The position numbers were made by a program, and so were the translations under genes. From Spartobacteria bacterium (GTDB lineage Bacteria > Verrucomicrobiota > Kiritimatiellia > RZYC01), in NCBI GenBank assembly GCA_009930475.1, contig RZYC01000006.1:1-64000 (forward strand): a stretch of 64,000 bases of DNA, written 5' to 3'. This document shows, piece by piece, positions 54,624-63,700 of this stretch. The notes beneath the pieces were generated by a model that saw only the letters and a list, made by a program, of their open reading frames with translations, had not been told where the DNA came from and made no database searches. Positions within the stretch are counted from its first letter, which is position 1. The number at the start of each line of letters is the position of its first letter.

Positions 54624-57600
54624 TTAATTGTCGGTTGGCGGTATTACCCAGTTGGTGCCGTCGTTGCTGACCCAGATGGTATAGTAGTAGGTTACGCCCT
54701 GTACTTGATTCTGATGGACATAAACCAAGTTTGTGCCTGTGTAAAGGAGTGTGCCGTCGCTGGTGGTGGCGGGATAGGATGCAGTGCCGTAACGGAGATG
54801 TGTCGCATCAGAAAGCAGGCCGCTATCGGTGGGTTTGCTCCAGCGTAGCCATGTATTGGTTTGCAGTGCAAAGGCATTGAACATGAAATTGGAGTAGCGC
54901 GGAATGACGTACTCCACAGCCATCTGGTTGTTGTTGGTTCGTTCTTCGAGAATCGTGCATCCGCTGTCTACATAGGCTCGCAGGACGTTGGTTACACCTG
55001 CCTGGGGTTGGGCAAGACCGTTGAAAGTGATCTGAATACTTGATCCGGGATTCAATAGGCCGAGGCCGTTGGTGGTGGCATCGGCGACTTGACTGCATGC
55101 GGCATTGGTGGACAAATCAGTCCAAATCGACAGCGTACCGGGATCAGTTGCTTTTAATCCGGTATTGCTCACGGTTACGTAGGCGGTAAAGGGAATTTTT
55201 GTATACGAAAGGGCGGCAATGGTCAGGTCGGGCAGGGGCGCATTCGAGAAATCATTTCCGAAAGCCCACGGTCCGCCTTCGAAGCCGGAATCAACGGCTT
55301 GAACAGCCCAGTAAATATCTTTTCCGGTAGGAACCTGAAGGGTCCAGGAACGATTGTGCTGCACATTGCCCATCCGTACCACGCGACGCCAGCCCGATGC
55401 GGTGTCCGCCATGGCAGGCATGACGTTTTCGCCCAGCGGATCGGTGGAGACCAGCAGGTTGTATGAGAGTGCCGGCGACGCTGTTTCAGCATCCATGGCA
55501 GAATCCCATGCGAAATGGGCATATCTGCCGGAGGCGGAAACAATTAAGCCATATGGTGCGCTTGGTGGCGTATTGAGGGTATCGGAAAGGTTACGGTAAA
55601 TGTTGGCGGAATATCCATTGGTTCCCTGACCGGCCAACGCCATATCAAGGTCGCCATCGTTATCATAATCACCCCAGGCTGCGCCGGTGATTCGCATACC
55701 GGGAAGATTCAACGGGATGTTGGTGAAGCTGCCATTCTCGTATTTATAGATGCGGGAAACTAGCACGTTGTTACTGGTGCTGCCGATGGTCAGCAGATCC
55801 ATATCGCCGTCGTTATCGTAGTCCGCCCATTGTGCTTCGCCCAGCCAGATACCTGTCAGGTTTTTATTAGAAACCGTGACAAGGGTCGTGCCGTTGTTGC
55901 TGTAAATAAGCAGCCTGGGCCCATTTTCCGCATAGCCGCCCACGGCCAGATCCAAATCACCATCCGCGTCATAATCACCCCAGCTCAATGCGCCGTAACT
56001 TACCCCGACAAGGCTTTGTCCCAGGTACAACGAGCCGGCATCGTTTGTATATATTTTAGTTGTTTTGCCGTATCCGTCATCGCCGCAAATGGTCAGATCA
56101 AGATCCCCGTCATTGTCAAAATCGGCCCATGTCAGGCGACTGGCGTTTAATCCGGGCAAATTGAAATGCGCATTGGTAAAGATGCCCTCGTCATTGCGAT
56201 AGACCGCAGTGATACGACTGGTGGCCGTATAGGCTCCGCTGATCGCCAGATCAAAATCGCCATCGTTGTCATAGTCGCCCCAGCCGAGCCCCCCATTATA
56301 GACGGCCTGCAGGGAGGCCATAATATTGGTAAATCCGGTGCCCGTCGTGTTCCGCCAAATCGACGCATTCATTCCGTCGTCGCCATAGCCGATCATCGCC
56401 AGATCAAGATAGCCGTCCGCATCATAGTCGCCCCAGCGGATGCGTCCGGATTCGATGGGGTCAATACCTGCCCCGACGGGGGTGAAGGTGCCGTCGCCAC
56501 CATTGCGATATACATCCGTAAAGTTATTTGTTCCATCATAGCCCATCATGGCCAAATCCAGCCAGCCGTCGTTGTCGTAGTCCCCCCAGTCCACTGCAGC
56601 GGCCGCTACGCGATGCAGGTTGGCATCGATGTTGAGGAACTGATTGCTCCGCGAACCCGCTCCGATCACCTGGAAGGTATAGGGCGTATTGCTATGGAAG
56701 TCGTCGTTATTGACGATGGACACTTCGGCTGTACTGGTGAGCACACTGGAAGGGAAGAAGCGGATGGCAAAGGTGGTTTCATTGGATGCGTCCAGCGACG
56801 TGGACGGCATGGCTGAAACGGTAAAATCGGCCGCATGACTTCCTGATACGGCTACTGTGGGTGTGCCCGTCATTTCAAGCAGGCTGTTTCCCGTGTTGGT
56901 AATGGTGAACGTATGCGTGATGGCTCCGTAATAGGCTTCGCCGAAATCGGTGCCGTCGACGATGGTGGGCGTCACATCATTATTGGGAATGAAATCCAGA
57001 TTGATGCCCAGTATTTTCATGTAGGGCTCCAATCCTAATCCGCTCAATAAAAAGGTGTACGGCGTGTCCGGATCGTCGCTGGCAATATAGACCATCGATG
57101 TACGCACGCCCATATCCACGGGGTCAAAGGTGACGGAAAAGGTACTGACTTCGCCCGTGGCCAGCGACATCGCCGGCATACTGGTGATGGTGAAATCGCT
57201 GGTATTTCCATTGGTAATGACGAGATCCGACAGATTCAGGGTTGATGTTCCCGCATTGGTAATCGTGAAAATATTGGTAAGGATGCCGGTGGTGACATCC
57301 ATGGAGCCAAAATCCGTGCCCTTCTGATAATCCGTCAGCATTTCGCCGCTGACAATCACCGCGAGATTGGTTCCCAAAACCACAATATCCGGTTCCACGC
57401 CCTGACCCCGCAGCCAGATCACAAAAGGATCATCATCCGGATCGTTATTATGCACAAACAGCATGGTTTCGCGAATACCCAGTTCCGAAGGATCGAATTT
57501 CACATCGAAGGTAATGGATGTATGATTATTCACTACATTGGTGACCAGAGCCTCGGGAATAACAAAGTCGGCGGCCTGTCCGCCGTTGGTGGTGATCGCA

Positions 57601-58412
57601 TCGATATGCAGGGCACTGACGCCCATATTGGTGATGGTAAACGTGTGCGTCATCAAGCCGTCTGTCATATCCACGTGACCAAAATCCGTACCATTGGGAA
57701 TGATGGCCGGTGCCCCGTTGGTGATATATGCGGCATTGGTTCCGATGACGCCGATTTCCGCATAGGCCTTGTCCAGATTGGCCGACCGGGATCCTTTCAT
57801 GCGTACCTGCTGACGAATATGAACTCCCGCGCCATTGGTGGTGGTGTTTTTCTCAAAAAACGTGTTGGTTACCAGACAGTTTGCCAGCCATCCACCGGCA
57901 CCGGCTCCGCCCGACATGTTGCCAACGATGTGGCTGTTATATAAGGAACCGCCCATCATCAGCACGCCGCCGGCTTCTCTGCGGGCCGGCTCACCTGCAT
58001 CGTCCGTATAACCGCGGCGAACGGTAAACCCGTCCAGCGTCCCTTTGGCCATGTATACCGCTCGTGTGGCATTGGTTCCCAATGCGCCGGAAACCGGATC
58101 GGGGGCTCCTTCAATAACGGTATGGCGCGACCCGTTTACACTCTGAATCGTGGTGCTGTTCGTAAGAATCAGGCGATGCTTCACTCCGAAACGACTGTCA
58201 CCGCCCGTATTGTATACCCCGTTGGTAACCAGAACGACATCATTGTTGTGTGCTTGATTAACGGCATCCTGGATGTTGGTGGCCGCTGTTTCCCACGTGG
58301 AATAAGGCGATTCCGAACTGCCCCAGGGCGAAACATAATAGGTCGCCGCTGCGGCTGTCATCGCGAACAGCAACAGAATCGAACATGCAGCTGCTGTGAT
58401 TCGTTTACCCAT
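54624..58412 (-). CDS. Secreted multi-domain protein: beta-helix, choice-of-anchor D repeats, FG-GAP propeller, CARDB
   Basis: 1262 residues with a signal peptide (ACSILLLFAMTAAAATYYV). Residues 25-215 resemble a right-handed beta-helix start (YYVSPWGSSESPYSTWETA, IQDAVNQAHNNDVVLV). Three units of about 115 residues follow (GTDFG......FTITN.G.S.L, then F.V.FDP...G), matching choice-of-anchor D/hydin-like domains. Seven FG-GAP repeats with WGDYDNDGDLDLA signatures (variants ADGYLDLA, NDGDMDLL) form a probable seven-bladed propeller that binds Ca2+. The end holds a CARDB-like domain and a fibronectin-like module, like those of the 1772-residue protein. The ATG follows directly on the stop of the preceding gene. 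Confidence 0.82.
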   Translation of the reverse strand: MGKRITAAACSILLLFAMTAAAATYYVSPWGSSESPYSTWETAATNIQDAVNQAHNNDVVLVTNGVYNTGGDSRFGVKHRLILTNSTTIQSVNGSRHTVIEGAPDPVSGALGTNATRAVYMAKGTLDGFTVRRGYTDDAGEPARREAGGVLMMGGSLYNSHIVGNMSGGAGAGGWLANCLVTNTFFEKNTTTNGAGVHIRQQVRMKGSRSANLDKAYAEIGVIGTNAAYITNGAPAIIPNGTDFGHVDMTDGLMTHTFTITNMGVSALHIDAITTNGGQAADFVIPEALVTNVVNNHTSITFDVKFDPSELGIRETMLFVHNNDPDDDPFVIWLRGQGVEPDIVVLGTNLAVIVSGEMLTDYQKGTDFGSMDVTTGILTNIFTITNAGTSTLNLSDLVITNGNTSDFTITSMPAMSLATGEVSTFSVTFDPVDMGVRTSMVYIASDDPDTPYTFLLSGLGLEPYMKILGINLDFIPNNDVTPTIVDGTDFGEAYYGAITHTFTITNTGNSLLEMTGTPTVAVSGSHAADFTVSAMPSTSLDASNETTFAIRFFPSSVLTSTAEVSIVNNDDFHSNTPYTFQVIGAGSRSNQFLNIDANLHRVAAAAVDWGDYDNDGWLDLAMMGYDGTNNFTDVYRNGGDGTFTPVGAGIDPIESGRIRWGDYDADGYLDLAMIGYGDDGMNASIWRNTTGTGFTNIMASLQAVYNGGLGWGDYDNDGDFDLAISGAYTATSRITAVYRNDEGIFTNAHFNLPGLNASRLTWADFDNDGDLDLTICGDDGYGKTTKIYTNDAGSLYLGQSLVGVSYGALSWGDYDADGDLDLAVGGYAENGPRLLIYSNNGTTLVTVSNKNLTGIWLGEAQWADYDNDGDMDLLTIGSTSNNVLVSRIYKYENGSFTNIPLNLPGMRITGAAWGDYDNDGDLDMALAGQGTNGYSANIYRNLSDTLNTPPSAPYGLIVSASGRYAHFAWDSAMDAETASPALSYNLLVSTDPLGENVMPAMADTASGWRRVVRMGNVQHNRSWTLQVPTGKDIYWAVQAVDSGFEGGPWAFGNDFSNAPLPDLTIAALSYTKIPFTAYVTVSNTGLKATDPGTLSIWTDLSTNAACSQVADATTNGLGLLNPGSSIQITFNGLAQPQAGVTNVLRAYVDSGCTILEERTNNNQMAVEYVIPRYSNFMFNAFALQTNTWLRWSKPTDSGLLSDATHLRYGTASYPATTSDGTLLYTGTNLVYVHQNQVQGVTYYYTIWVSNDGTNWVIPPTDN

Positions 58413-59891
58413 TTAACGCAGACCTTGAAGAAAAAAAATCGGGGGAGGGGGACGAGTCGTGACGACTTCCGCTTTGTCGCTGACCAGATTGACCCAGCTT
58501 TGCGCCACATGAAATTCATCCAGATACGTATTTCCCGGCGTGCCGCTGGTGCCCGAATCCGCTTCACCCACACCGATGCGAATCCCGTTGATGCCATCCA
58601 TGCGGCCCGCATCCAGTACAGCCGATGCATCCCAGCTGGTAGGTTCCGTCGCAGGAACTGCCGCACCAGACGCATACGCTTTGGTCTGCAAGGTTCTCGT
58701 GGCAAAATCAAACTTCCCGATAACGAGATAGCTATTGCCTGAACCTGCCGACAGCGCTACGCCAGAATCCACATAACTGTCTACGTCATCATAGGATGCC
58801 AGACCCAGCCGCTGATCCGACTCGGAAATTTCCCCGAAAAAGGCGCGTTCTGTCTCATTGCTCATAAAGGACATGCCCACAAAATTCCCTGTTCCGGCCA
58901 GTTCATAATTCATCATAAACACCGCATAGATCGTCCCCGTCGATATCATATCAAAGGAACGATAGGCCGTGTAGCTGCTGTCACTGGCCGGATTGATTCG
59001 CAGTTTTCCACCCTGATTGGCGGGAAATCCACTCCAGTTATCGAAGCTTTGATTGTTTACCGTAAAGCCGCCGGTACTGCTCCAGTCATTGCTCCATCCC
59101 ATGCCGTGAGACAAGCCATCCAGGGACTGTCCGCTGAAATAACTGAAACTGTCGCCGGCCAGACGATTCGTCAGAAAGGACGCGGTGGTCGCCGACATCG
59201 CCGCCCCCGAAGCGACGTCGCCGATATTACTGGCAAAACAGCCATTGTTGACCGAGAAAAACGCATAGTAATAGGTCGTGTCCGGCAGCAGTTCCATATC
59301 GGTAAACGTTCCATCGGAACTGGTGGGACGTACCACCGTATTACGCAGATCCGTGCCGTACGTGTCACCCTGCGCATAGCTTGTTTGCGGAACAGGCGCA
59401 TCAGGAACGTTGCCGGCCCGCCGCACGACCATCACCTGGTACGCGGCATCTTTTGTCCAGCTGCCCGTAATCGATTCTGCATCGCCGGAATTGGTCGCCA
59501 GACAGTCTGTCGGTCCGGGCAGATCCTGAACAGTGAACGTCCACTGGGTTGACGGCGTATAGATGTCAGGCGAATAAGCCCGATAGCGTCGAGCCTGTTC
59601 CCCTGCGTACAGCATGCGCTGCGATACCAGCCAAACGCGATTGGTGTCATCCAATCCGTTGTCCGTCATGGAATAGGTATTGTTTGCACTGAAAGAACCA
59701 TTATAAAGCCAGTCCACAATCAGTTCCGCCCCGTTGCCCGTCGTGTCCGCCGGATAGGTCTGGATTTCAAAATCCACCAGATCGCCAACCTTGGTCGACC
59801 CTGTCAGCGTGGTGGATTCACCCCCTGTCCAAAGGATATCTGCAGCCCAGACCGGCGTTCCCATGATCAAAATTATCGCCAGTAACCGCAT
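58413..59891 (-). CDS. Secreted protein with beta-sandwich (LamG-like) domain
   Basis: 493 residues from the ATG at 59891: MRLLAIILIMGTPVWAADIL is a signal peptide. The frame is open for another 94 codons upstream, but that DNA is the palindrome array and would put the signal peptide in the middle. Residues 120-230 look fibronectin-like (LLPDTTYYYAFFSVNNG). Residues 240-480 look like a concanavalin/LamG sandwich ending in LDEFHVAQSWVNLV, a pattern common at the end of PVC secreted proteins. No catalytic motif seen. Its stop abuts the next gene start. Confidence 0.7.
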   Translation of the reverse strand: MRLLAIILIMGTPVWAADILWTGGESTTLTGSTKVGDLVDFEIQTYPADTTGNGAELIVDWLYNGSFSANNTYSMTDNGLDDTNRVWLVSQRMLYAGEQARRYRAYSPDIYTPSTQWTFTVQDLPGPTDCLATNSGDAESITGSWTKDAAYQVMVVRRAGNVPDAPVPQTSYAQGDTYGTDLRNTVVRPTSSDGTFTDMELLPDTTYYYAFFSVNNGCFASNIGDVASGAAMSATTASFLTNRLAGDSFSYFSGQSLDGLSHGMGWSNDWSSTGGFTVNNQSFDNWSGFPANQGGKLRINPASDSSYTAYRSFDMISTGTIYAVFMMNYELAGTGNFVGMSFMSNETERAFFGEISESDQRLGLASYDDVDSYVDSGVALSAGSGNSYLVIGKFDFATRTLQTKAYASGAAVPATEPTSWDASAVLDAGRMDGINGIRIGVGEADSGTSGTPGNTYLDEFHVAQSWVNLVSDKAEVVTTRPPPPIFFLQGLR

Positions 59892-59903
59892 CGTCCGCCG
59901 GAG

Positions 59904-60085
59904 AAAAAAGTTCCAATGACTGGAAGTATTTTTTGAGAGAGTTCCATTGATTGGAACGTTCTGTGCGGGGCACGGCCGAAAAGTTCCAATGATTGGAACT
60001 TTTTTTTGCGGGCAAAAATCGGGTCGGGAAAAACTTCCAATGATTGGAACTTTTTTTTGAGAAAGCTCCAATGATTGGAAGTTTT
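59904..60085. repeat. Five AAGTTCCAAT-N-ATTGGAACTT palindromes
   Basis: Copies at 59904-59934, 59940-59960, 59979-60007, 60029-60058 and 60062-60085. Copies 3 and 4 are the best preserved; copies 1, 2 and 5 have arm substitutions (GGAAGT, CCATTG, GCTCC). The array fills most of the 254 bases between two minus-strand secreted-protein genes, and its minus-strand reading would form the leader of the 493-residue protein. Confidence 0.92.
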
Positions 60086-60145
60086 GCCTGACGCATAAGA
60101 CGCGCTCAATAAATGAATTGCGATGTTTTTTCATCTTTTTCATGA

Positions 60146-60631
60146 TTAACGGCTGTACGTTACGGACCACCACAAACCGGTGCCGCCCGTGAAATCGGTG
60201 ACGAGGACGCCGAGACGATAATCGTTACTTATCCAGCTGGAGGTCCAGGTGCTGTCTTCCACGCCGGATGTCGTGACTGTCAGTTCGTTGAGTACGGTGT
60301 AGCTGTCCCAGGCCGCATTCCATGGGGAGCGAATCACTTGTACGGTGGCGGAGCCGCTGTCGACCTGCATCTGTGCTTTGCCAAAGGTTCCGTCCCATTG
60401 GAAGACGGGTGTCCATACGGGCTGATTGGAATAAATGGCCATGTCCAGCGGGCCGCCGCCGACACTGCCGAATTCTGTGGGCCAGTTGGTTCGTGCGGCT
60501 TCATCGCCTATTTGTATTTTGTCTACTTTCAGTGCGGCGATGATATTGGTTCCCTGTCCGTCCTGAACCGCATGGGCGGCGGATATCATGAGAAGGGCTC
60601 CTAAAAAAGCTAGTATTCGAATATGTATCAT
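60146..60631 (-). CDS. Small secreted protein of unknown function
   Basis: 161 residues from the ATG at 60631; the ATG three codons earlier touches the AAGG ribosome binding site, so the second is chosen. The signal peptide is IRILAFLGALLMISAAHA. The mature part is beta-rich with many W and T (VWTPVFQWDG, VQVIRSPWNAAW, GTGLWWSVTY). I do not recognise a family. It follows the tail-fibre-like gene on the same strand by about 120 bases and precedes the palindrome array; the genes may share a transcript. Confidence 0.65.
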   Translation of the reverse strand: MIHIRILAFLGALLMISAAHAVQDGQGTNIIAALKVDKIQIGDEAARTNWPTEFGSVGGGPLDMAIYSNQPVWTPVFQWDGTFGKAQMQVDSGSATVQVIRSPWNAAWDSYTVLNELTVTTSGVEDSTWTSSWISNDYRLGVLVTDFTGGTGLWWSVTYSR

Positions 60632-60749
60632 ATGCTGCATCCTTGTCTATCTGTCTTTTGTTTAGAGAGGGAAGGGAAGCCCCGGGTTGCATTCACCGGG
60701 ACTTCCGCTTCACATTAAGAAAAGACAAGTTTTTGTATTCTATTGATCT

Positions 60750-63700
60750 CTAGGGATTCAGATCCTGACGGAACATTTCGCGCCAGTCGCTGCCGTCGTA
60801 GAGCAGCTGGATCAGGTCGCCGTCATTCAGTGTGAATGAAATGCCCATGGACAACTTGAGGCCATTTCCGTCATCCAGTTTCAGTGTCTGGGTGGCGTGA
60901 CTGCCTTGAATGGTGATGATCTGTCCGGTACTTCCTGCAGCAATCTGTGGATTCGCCGTAATATCAATCGGACCGCCGGAACCGCGAACCTGGATATAAG
61001 GACTTGCCAGCATGGCACTGGTTATACCTGTGACGGCTGCGACATCCTGAACAGAACCCTGCTTATATATGACGTCACCATTGAATGTTGCTTCGGCATT
61101 TACTGTCAGGGTATCTGTTCCGGCATCACCGATGGTTGTATTGCCGTCAATAGTAGCCGTACCTGTTACATCAATATTTCCGCCGGCATAAACATTTTCT
61201 TCGATGCCCACGCCGCCTTCAATGATTACAGCGCCGGTATCTTTGCTTGTTGAGCCTGTGGCATCACTGACCGTAAGGGTTCCTGTTACAATGGCATCGC
61301 CGCCGACGTTCAGGTTTTCTTCGATGCCGACACCGCCGTCAACAATCAAAGCACCCGTGTCTTTGGTGGTCGATGTGGTAGTAGCATTCAGTGTAACCAC
61401 TCCGGTGACTTCCAACGTTCCCGCTGCAACGGCATTGCCAGCAGCTGTGACCGTGAAGTTTCCGTTGTTCGTCCATGCTGCACCATCCCAATAAAGGGTT
61501 TGATTGGCGCCAGAACCATCAGCGACGGAACTGCTCAACTTGTCGTCCACATACTTTTTGTTGGCTGCTTCGTAGTCTGTCGTGGGCGCGCTGCTTGGTG
61601 TGACGGGGAAGGAACTGAATGTTTTGATGCCGGCCACCGTCTGATTGCCGCTGGTACGGACAACGGTTGCATCAACGGTGATAGCGGATCCGCCACCACC
61701 GGTCAAACCGTCACCCACAGCTGCAGCGGCAATACGCAGATCGCCACCGCTGGCTTCCAGTCCTGTTCCCGCAAAGTCTGTGACGTTGACGGCTAATGTG
61801 TTGCCTGTTTTGGTCAATCCATCGCCCGCCTGAATGACGCCGGCAGCAGAGAACTGAACAAAGGTGAGAAGGGCTGTATCAATAACGGGAGCACCGTCGT
61901 TGGTGCAAACCCAGCCTGTATCTGCATTGATCGTACCTTGTTCTACAAAAACGGCAGCAGCAGGGACTTCTGTGCCGGCATCAAAGTCAGTTGCACGAGC
62001 TGGTGCACCGGATGCCTGAACAACATAGATACCATTTTGCTTCGCATCCGTCTGGTTTTTCAGCAGAATGCGGTCACCTGTTGACAGTGTTACACCGTCT
62101 ATGGTTCCTGCATTGGCGAATTCTGTAGCCAGATCACCGTTTGCTGTTGTCGCGGCACGAACACTCTGTTTCCATTTCAATCCGGCAATGGCATTGTCGA
62201 CATAGCCTTTGTTGGCGGCGTCGTCATCAGCCGACGGAGTTGCCAGGCCGGTTACCACATTGCCGTCCATTTCCAGATCCGTCGCCGCTTTAGCGGTGAA
62301 TGTGATCGTGTCCGATGTTGCATCACCCAGAATGGTGTTGCCGGCCACATCTAAATCACCATTCAAGTCCGCTGTTCCGCCGGCTGCAATTACCAGTGCA
62401 TTTCCGGCACCGGCACTTAGGGTCAGCGTGCCGCTAATGTCTGATGCAACATCGATGTCTACCGTCCCGCTGCCAGTCACAGCTAAGTTTCCATCTGTTG
62501 TGTCAATGGAGACCTGATCCAGAGTGGTTGCACCATTAGCATCCAATGCTCCGCCGATGAATAGATTTTCTTCAATACCAACACCGCCATTTACGACCAA
62601 TGCACCGGTATCTTTGTCGGTGGAACCTGTTGTATCGTTCAGTTTAGCAGCACCTGTTACCGTCAATGTGCCGGCAGCGGTTGCATTGCCTGCATCTGTT
62701 ACGGTAAAGTTGCTTGTGTTGGTCCAGTTGTTACCGTCCCAGCGCAGGGTGTCGTTGGCACTGTCACCGTCGGAAACCGAACTGCTGAGTTTATCATCAA
62801 CATACTTTTTATTCGCTGCCTGATAGTCGGACGACGGAGCGGCCGACGGCGTTAGCGGGAAGCTTGAGAATGTTTTGATGCCCGCAACCGTCTGGTCACC
62901 GGTCAACATGGCTACGACGGTATTGTCGACCACTAAATTGTTGCCGCTTTCGCTCAAGCCGTTGCCGACTAAATCTGAAGCAACCACAGAGAATTGTGTT
63001 CCGGTAAGATCAAGTCCATCACCGGCGGTATACACACCAGCCGCAGAGAACTGCACAAACGTGATGTTATCGGTGCCAACAACAACGGTTCCGTTGTTAC
63101 TGCAAACCCAGCCTGTGTCACCGTTGATCGTACCTTGTTCAATGAATACGGCTCCGGCGGCTACTTCATCGTTGCCGTCAAAATCTGTTGCACGCACGGG
63201 CGCACCTGTGGCTTGAACCACATAGATGCCGTTTTCGTCAGCGGATGCCTGATTTTTGATTAAAATGCGATCACCTGCAATCAGAGCAACGCCGTCAATC
63301 GACTCTCCTTGAGCAAACGATGTATTTAATGTCCCGGCTACAGTTGTACCCACTTTTACACTGGCTTTCCAGTTCAGGCCGGCAATAGCATTGTCAACAT
63401 ACCCTTTTGTCGCGGCATCACTGTCAGCAGATGGCGCGGCCAGATTGATGACTTTGTAGCTGTTGTCCATACTGAGGTCGGTACCTGCAACGCCATTGAA
63501 TGAAATGACATCAGCGGCGCCGTCACCTAAGTCTACCGCACCGTTCAAGGTTACCGCACCGGTGGCATCCACCGTTGTGAAGTTACTGGCAGCAGCACTG
63601 TTCGCACCGATTACGGTTCCGTCGATGGCACCGCTGTCGATGTCTACCTTTGAAATATCGACTTCACCTGTTCCGTTGGGCGTCAGCGCGATATTGCCGT

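Noticed and set aside
19234-60085. CRISPR array made of the repeated palindromes
   Set aside because: Copies are few, irregularly spaced by 5-25 bases, with no 30-base unique spacers and no cas genes.
59892-60173. N-terminal 94 residues of the 493-residue protein
   Set aside because: This stretch is the palindrome array read in frame; the signal peptide and start are at 59891.
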